Positions 29,736 to 33,793 of a DNA stretch of 33,793 nt are shown in pieces (positions within the stretch are counted from its first letter, which is position 1; every line of letters starts with the position of its first letter). A program made the translations under genes and the position numbers. The notes beneath the pieces are model-generated. The model worked only from the letters and a program-made list of their open reading frames with translations, was not told the DNA's origin and did no database searches. The stretch is from a virus, in the IMG/VR virus record IMGVR_UViG_3300037485_001152, positions 1 to 33,793 of that record; one strand, written 5' to 3'.

Positions 29736-31244
29736 CTACCAGACAGAGCGTGCTCTCTTCATTGAGCCCTCAGAATAGCCTGTAAGCCCTTTAGCCGTGC
29801 TTCTAGTCTTACCTGATGTAGCTACTCGATCACCTGGTTGAGAGGCTATTAGAGCGTTTATAGCAGAACTGAGAGCATCTACTATATCATCATGTTCAGC
29901 GCCTGAACCTGTGAAACCTATTATTTGTTCTGTTAAAGCCGGCACCCATAGCTTATTAACTGGAACCAATAATCTACCTTCGTTCCATATCTTAGATAAT
30001 GGTAATGCTCTGCTGACTTTATCTTGAACAGCATTAACGATATTCATCTTAATACCTAGGCCATGTGGAGGCATTGCTGTCATGAATGCTATTGTTCCTT
30101 TTTCAGAACCACCAGCATCCATGCGTGTCATTGTATTTGGGTGCTTACCCTGGAAGTCTTTAAGCATCTGAGCAAATTGTGGAGCACTAGTCTGCGCTGT
30201 AATCATGTCTAAGACATAGTATAGAGCACTGTCCCCTTCACCTTCTCTACCTACACAGATAGCAACTGAGCTATCTGCTGTCTTAGAAGCGGTATAACCG
30301 AGATCCACGCCTAGGCTCTTGTATAGATTGAAGGTATCTAATGCTTCAATGTCATAGGTCTTGAACTCTGACTTGAAGATTTCAGCGCCATCTTGAAGAG
30401 GCCGGCACTGAAATAGACTATTCCAGGTGATTACGTCTGACATCAAGCCTTGAAGTTTTTCTAATGACCATTGTTCAGGCCAGAGTGGCTGTCCATTATC
30501 TAAGAGTGCTGGAAGGTGGATGTGTTTATATTGATATGCTTCAGCTTCAGTGCCACCAAGTATACCATCCATTATCTTTCCTAGTAAGTCGGAGCGTGAC
30601 CATCTTGCCATTTGAATAATAATTGAGACTGTTGAACGTGCTCTGGTACTAAGAACGTCACGATAGAAGTCATCAACTGTTTGAGACCAAGCCGCTGATC
30701 GTGACTGTCCTCTGTTCTTCACTGGGTCATCAACGATACAGATATCTAACGCTCTACCTGTTAGAGAGCCTTCAATGCTAGTAGCATAGACTCCACCACC
30801 CTCTACTAGTTTAAACTCATTCTTAGAATCTACATCGGTTGTTATATGAAGCCCGGCTCTTCTTGCAAGCTCTCTAAGCTCTCTACCTACTAATCCAGCC
30901 TGGGAATGACTATAAGAGACGTACACTATGCGCTTTGTAGGGTCACGTAATAATGTGGCTATAATGAAAGATGATAGAGTCGTTGTCTTACCTACTTGAC
31001 AACTGCATGCTATGGTAAGACGTGTTGGTTTAAACCATATCTCTTCAATAGCATCTATCATTGGCTTTAAGTGTTCTGGGCGTGAGTAACCTGGGTTTAA
31101 TGCTGGGACTAGATCCATAACAGATAAGCTTCTGAGAGGATTACCGGCCGTTTGTCTCTTAGCTGTATCTATTTGAGACTTAATCTTCTGGATAGATCGT
31201 ACTTGCCTGATAGCTGCCATTGTAGAGTTTAATGCAGAACTCAT
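29736..31244 (-). CDS. terL: Large terminase subunit (packaging ATPase and nuclease)
   Basis: The protein has 502 residues. The ATPase half has Walker A SCQVGKTT (81-88, a deviant P-loop), IVYVSYSHSQAG (coupling region), and Walker B ICIVDDP (169-175). The nuclease half has VDLGYT (Asp314), MDAGGS (Asp376) and HDDIVDALS (452-460), the three acidic clusters of the RNase-H-like terminase nuclease. The ATG overlaps the stop of the 36-aa gene. It translocates and cuts phage DNA at the portal. The Mu-type combination without transposase suggests ordinary packaging of concatemers or a circular template. Confidence 0.95.
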   Translation of the reverse strand: MSSALNSTMAAIRQVRSIQKIKSQIDTAKRQTAGNPLRSLSVMDLVPALNPGYSRPEHLKPMIDAIEEIWFKPTRLTIACSCQVGKTTTLSSFIIATLLRDPTKRIVYVSYSHSQAGLVGRELRELARRAGLHITTDVDSKNEFKLVEGGGVYATSIEGSLTGRALDICIVDDPVKNRGQSRSAAWSQTVDDFYRDVLSTRARSTVSIIIQMARWSRSDLLGKIMDGILGGTEAEAYQYKHIHLPALLDNGQPLWPEQWSLEKLQGLMSDVITWNSLFQCRPLQDGAEIFKSEFKTYDIEALDTFNLYKSLGVDLGYTASKTADSSVAICVGREGEGDSALYYVLDMITAQTSAPQFAQMLKDFQGKHPNTMTRMDAGGSEKGTIAFMTAMPPHGLGIKMNIVNAVQDKVSRALPLSKIWNEGRLLVPVNKLWVPALTEQIIGFTGSGAEHDDIVDALSSAINALIASQPGDRVATSGKTRSTAKGLTGYSEGSMKRARSVW

Positions 31245-31351
31245 TTCTTAAAGCCAATCTTCCAAAATAGATACTCAACACCACCTATTAGAAATAAAAG
31301 CGATATAGCGTCAGCTAGCACTGAGAGCACCACGTATAGCATCGGGTTCAT
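31241..31351 (-). CDS. 36-aa single-pass membrane protein between the terminase genes
   Basis: The start ATG overlaps the small-terminase stop as TAATG, and the TGA stop overlaps the large-terminase ATG as ATGA, so it is perfectly fitted between two core genes. The product is one hydrophobic helix (LYVVLSVLADAISLLFLIGG) followed by an aromatic patch and a basic end (WKIGFKK). It is too short for most gene finders. A pinholin-like or other small membrane role is possible; so is a mere translational coupler. Confidence 0.75.
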   Translation of the reverse strand: MNPMLYVVLSVLADAISLLFLIGGVEYLFWKIGFKK

Positions 31352-31725
31352 TAGGAATTCTCTATAACGTTATCAGATAATCCTAGCATTGTCTTTGCTA
31401 GGGAGTCTGCTGAGACTCTATCAGTGATCAGCTTATAAGCTGTAAGCTTATCTTGATTACTAGCATCGGGGGCATCTAGAACCTGCACTACAGTCTCATA
31501 GGCACGTAGAAGAGCTATCTGAGTAATATCAGCAATCTTCTCTTGCATTGCCAGTCTGCGTTCAAGAGCTAACTTAGCTATCTCTGGATCTTTAAGAGCT
31601 TCATTACGATAACGGATAACTGTCTTGGTGGAGCAATGATGGCGCTTGGCTGCTTCCTCTACTGTCAGTTGCTGGGAGGTAGCTACAATGCTTGCCTTCA
31701 GGTCTTTTGGTTTCTTAGATTTCAT
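31351..31725 (-). CDS. terS: Small terminase subunit / helix-turn-helix DNA-binding protein
   Basis: The protein has 124 residues. A basic start (MKSKKPKDLKASIVATSQQ) is followed by a helix-turn-helix (LTVEEAAKRHHCSTKTVIRYRNEAL) and then helical oligomerisation-like sequence. This is the domain order of small terminases, which recognise the packaging site. It overlaps the 63-aa gene start side (ATGA) and precedes the 36-aa and large-terminase genes in one operon. Confidence 0.83.
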   Translation of the reverse strand: MKSKKPKDLKASIVATSQQLTVEEAAKRHHCSTKTVIRYRNEALKDPEIAKLALERRLAMQEKIADITQIALLRAYETVVQVLDAPDASNQDKLTAYKLITDRVSADSLAKTMLGLSDNVIENS

Positions 31726-31913
31726 AACTGTATTTCCTGATAACCACGCTGAGGATCTTCTTCTGGAAGACTGTCAGTTGGTTGGTAATAAGATGCTGGA
31801 TTATCCAGAGGGATTTCTAGAGATATTGAAGCCCGGGTCTTGGGGTCTCCCCAAGCCTGGCTTTGTTTAAAGCGTTCAATCTCTAAAAGCTGTCTGATTA
31901 TCCAGTCATGCAT
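31722..31913 (-). CDS. 63-aa hypothetical protein, first gene of the leftward late operon
   Basis: The protein has 63 residues: an N-terminal helix (HDWIIRQLLEIERFKQ) then a proline-rich acidic tail (LPEEDPQRGYQEIQ). Its stop overlaps the small-terminase ATG, tying it to packaging. TATACTTAAAGG lies directly before the ATG, leaving almost no 5' leader, so either translation is leaderless or the motif is not its -10. Function unknown. Confidence 0.7.
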   Translation of the reverse strand: MHDWIIRQLLEIERFKQSQAWGDPKTRASISLEIPLDNPASYYQPTDSLPEEDPQRGYQEIQL

Positions 31914-31918
31914 ACCTT

Positions 31919-31926
31919 TAAGTATA
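31919..31926 (-). promoter_or_regulatory. TATACTTA motif at the head of the late operon
   Basis: The minus strand reads TATACTTAAAGG 5 nt before the ATG of the 63-aa gene, the closest placement of this motif to a start codon. Confidence 0.45.
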
Positions 31927-32076
31927 GATGATAAGACAATACTATTAATGCTCTCTTAATACCTATCAAGACTTCTCTACTCTCTAAGAATACGAGTACT
32001 ATACATGTATATGTTGCTCAAACCAGCCCTGTTTAAAACAATCACCAATAAAAATAGACACTTGAGCACCACCAAA

Positions 32077-32117
32077 ACCATACACATTGAAAACTACCCC
32101 TTGAAATCATTGAGGAA
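32077..32117. repeat. Upstream element shared by two + operons (copy 2)
   Basis: ACCATACAC (32077-32085) and CCCTTGAAATCATTGAGGAA (32098-32117), matching 1344-1377. The 20-mer differs at one base from copy 1. Confidence 0.6.
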
Positions 32118-32235
32118 TTTGGTTCAAGAAACCCTTACAACTGTTTTTTACACACCGAGGTTTTTGCATGAGAAATATATATTTAATGTTTATTTAAGAT
32201 TTATTAAATAGTTTATAGTTTTACTGTTTCTGGTG

Positions 32236-32244
32236 TATACTTAT
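32236..32244 (+). promoter_or_regulatory. TATACTTAT motif upstream of the replication gene
   Basis: TATACTTAT lies 15 nt before the start at 32260, with AAGAGGA between. No TTGACA-like box at 16-18 nt. Possible -10 core. Confidence 0.5.
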
Positions 32245-32259
32245 AGTAAGAGGAAATAA

Positions 32260-33793
32260 ATGACCGCTCTTAAACAATATCAATGCAACTATAAATCGAT
32301 AATCACAAAACTCAACGAGTATGTGAACGACCTACAAGGGCTTACACCATCTCAAAAAGAAACGAGAGGTATCCGTGTTGGTTTAGCTTTTCATATTCTT
32401 GTTGAGCTTCAACTTAGACACACCAGGCCAAGACATAATACTCGTATATACAAAATTGGCATATCGTCTGAGCTAGCGAAAGAACTATTTGGTAAAACAT
32501 ACACTGAACTTATCCAGGCCATGGTCGATACTGGCATTCTCTCTTTAAGAGATAATCACTGTGCTGGAAGAAACTGCCGTGGATACAGTGTTGATTTAAC
32601 AAATCATGAAAAAGAGCCTGTATGGCTAATCAACGATGAACATGTTCATTTTAAAAAGAAGATATATGACAACAAGGAGACAAATAGAATGCACATGGCT
32701 ATCAAACGAAATGACCTGCTTGAATATATGAAACCAACTATATTCAACATTGAACTTACACCATCTTCAATCCCGATGGAAATTCTTGGTGAGTATCCTT
32801 TACAAATCAAAGAGTTCTGCACCTGGAAATCACCAACAGAAAAGACATATGCCAAGAAAGCCGCCTTTCTTGTTATGAACAAAGATATGTCCCAGTGGAT
32901 CCCTCCTACAAACTCCCCTCGCTTCTCTTTATCTCAGAACGGAAACAGAATGTATCATACCTACACCTGTTGCCCAAAGACAATGAAGTCGTTTATCAAG
33001 ATTGATGGAGAGAATATAGTTCAATTTGATATCCGCTCTTGTCATCCATTCTTCTCTTTCGTAGCAACCGGCAATCAAGAATTTCTAAATCTATATCATA
33101 CAAAAGATATATATCAAGAAGCTGTCAATTTCAAATTCAAAGGAAAAGATGTCCCAGTTGATGCTAGACAAATTGTAAAAGAAGAGTGGTCGGCATGGCT
33201 CAATAATCACACTGGATACGATTATGAAATTGGTGAGTGGTTTCTACAAGAATATCCAGCATATTACTATGCTATTAAGCAGTTTAAGAAAGAGATGGGT
33301 AAAACCTTATATCTTAAATGGGTTGAAATGGAGAACCAACTTATCAAAAAGACCATCTATCCGCTTCTTATAGAGCGCAATGTTAAGTTCATAGACGCAC
33401 ACGATGGCTTTGATGTCCCTGAAAGCCAAACCAGACTTGTTCTTGAAGCACTTGAAGTCTATAAAGCAAACAATGATATCAACTCTATTCCAGACTTTAA
33501 ATACGGCAACCCTCTTGTCGGGATACCAGAAGAAAAATGGATGCCTCTTGCTGGCGCTACACAGGGGCTAGAATTCTCGCAAGCCTCTGAATCTATACAG
33601 GAGCCCATCCAGCAACTAGAAGCGATTGTAGAGGCTCCTGTGAGCTTAGAAGATATTATGGAGGATTTTATGAACGATGATATGATATTCCCATTAAAGA
33701 AGATACAAGGTGACTTAAGATGGTTATGGAATAACATAAGCCATGACACACCTACTCATGAAGTCATAACAGTATTAAGAAAGGCAAATGAAG
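32260..33793 (+). CDS. Polymerase-like replication protein (TV-Pol / superfamily-A-like), continues at 1-228
   Basis: The ATG at 32260 has AGAGGA 6 nt upstream. The frame is open to the window end and closes at 228 after the joint (544 residues). Residues 35-115 are a winged-helix-like domain ending AGRNCRGYSVDL. Then come NRMYHTYTCCPKTMKSF with VQFDIRSCHPFFSF (Asp257, motif-A-like), ARQIVKEEW (Arg303-x3-Lys307, motif-B-like) and FIDAHDGFDVP (His381-Asp382, motif-C-like). HD(G/S/E)F is the second catalytic aspartate site of family A DNA polymerases and T7 RNA polymerase. The same reduced core defines the TV-Pol family of mobile elements. It is the only replication-like gene seen, so it probably primes and/or copies the genome. 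Assignment by motif order, not by search. Confidence 0.7.
   Translation, partial: MTALKQYQCNYKSIITKLNEYVNDLQGLTPSQKETRGIRVGLAFHILVELQLRHTRPRHNTRIYKIGISSELAKELFGKTYTELIQAMVDTGILSLRDNHCAGRNCRGYSVDLTNHEKEPVWLINDEHVHFKKKIYDNKETNRMHMAIKRNDLLEYMKPTIFNIELTPSSIPMEILGEYPLQIKEFCTWKSPTEKTYAKKAAFLVMNKDMSQWIPPTNSPRFSLSQNGNRMYHTYTCCPKTMKSFIKIDGENIVQFDIRSCHPFFSFVATGNQEFLNLYHTKDIYQEAVNFKFKGKDVPVDARQIVKEEWSAWLNNHTGYDYEIGEWFLQEYPAYYYAIKQFKKEMGKTLYLKWVEMENQLIKKTIYPLLIERNVKFIDAHDGFDVPESQTRLVLEALEVYKANNDINSIPDFKYGNPLVGIPEEKWMPLAGATQGLEFSQASESIQEPIQQLEAIVEAPVSLEDIMEDFMNDDMIFPLKKIQGDLRWLWNNISHDTPTHEVITVLRKANE
33667..33793. repeat. Terminal direct repeat (right copy)
   Basis: Identical to 1-127. Any annotation of 33667-33793 duplicates the left end. 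Confidence 0.93.

Larger units (their letters stand above)
31927..32259. other. Divergent regulatory block and candidate replication origin
   Basis: There is no gene in these 333 nt. They separate the leftward late operon from the rightward replication operon. From left: palindrome TATACATGTATA (32000-32011), the shared upstream element (32077-32117), and a very AT-rich stretch (about 32171-32217) with the inverted repeat TATTTAA-N6-TTAAATA (32191-32210). Last is TATACTTAT (32236) before the replication gene. AT-rich DNA next to the initiator-type gene is the usual setting of an origin; this is inference from position. Confidence 0.55.

Noticed and set aside
24744-31244. Transposable Mu-like phage or prophage remnant
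   Set aside because: Head genes are Mu-type, but there are no MuA/MuB-like genes, no host flanks, and the molecule is circular and complete.
32646-33749. Minus-strand frames inside the polymerase-like gene (32646-32882 and 33459-33749)
   Set aside because: No ribosome sites and no coherent composition; opposite strand of a long coding frame.

Overview
The window is one complete circular-mapping genome of a tailed bacterial virus. Its first 127 bases are repeated exactly as its last 127 bases (1-127 = 33667-33793). An open frame that runs off the right edge continues in frame at the left edge, so the unit is a closed 33,666-bp molecule or a circularly permuted phage genome cut open inside a gene. 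The head genes are of the Mu type: terminase, DUF935-like portal, Mu I-like protease with a nested scaffold, and gpT-like capsid. The tail has a long tape measure and no recognisable sheath, so the virion is probably siphovirus-like. There is no transposase, integrase or other recognisable recombinase, so it is Mu-like only in its capsid. The host cannot be named from the sequence. Good Shine-Dalgarno sites and conventional terminators fit a bacterial host. The genome is AT-leaning and rich in CTAG.

Layout. A non-coding block (31927-32259) separates two divergent transcription programmes. Rightward (+), an operon crosses the artificial ends: a polymerase-like protein (32260 to 228 across the junction), then small proteins carrying a 'KGW' DNA-binding-like repeat and zinc-binding cysteines, to a terminator at 1262-1299. 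A second + operon (1488-2492) encodes four small proteins of unknown role and ends at a terminator at 2543-2574. A third (2658-4229) holds a zinc/KGW protein, a small unknown and two ribbon-helix-helix-like regulators. A terminator at 4237-4270 closes the + side.

Leftward (-), from 31913 down to 4310, run the packaging, head and tail genes: a 63-aa protein, small terminase, a 36-aa membrane protein, large terminase, portal, an initiator-like tRNA, protease/scaffold, two paralogous decoration proteins, and capsid. Then come an HNH-nuclease insertion flanked by terminators, an unknown protein, a Dam-type methyltransferase, head-completion and tail-completion genes, tail tube, tail chaperone candidates, tape measure, tail-tip proteins, and a fibre module of paralogous and repeat-rich proteins. 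The last gene is a small membrane/coiled-coil protein.

The most unusual points are these. (1) The only recognisable replication protein is a 544-aa protein with motifs resembling the minimal superfamily-A/T7 RNA-polymerase fold (TV-Pol-like); no helicase or primase accompanies it. (2) A phage tRNA looks like tRNA-fMet rather than elongator tRNA-Met. (3) A KGW domain family is dispersed through the genome without nuclease domains. (4) A short TATACTTAT-type motif recurs upstream of genes on both strands. (5) Several tiny or nested genes are supported by stop/start overlaps or Shine-Dalgarno sites. (6) No endolysin could be recognised.
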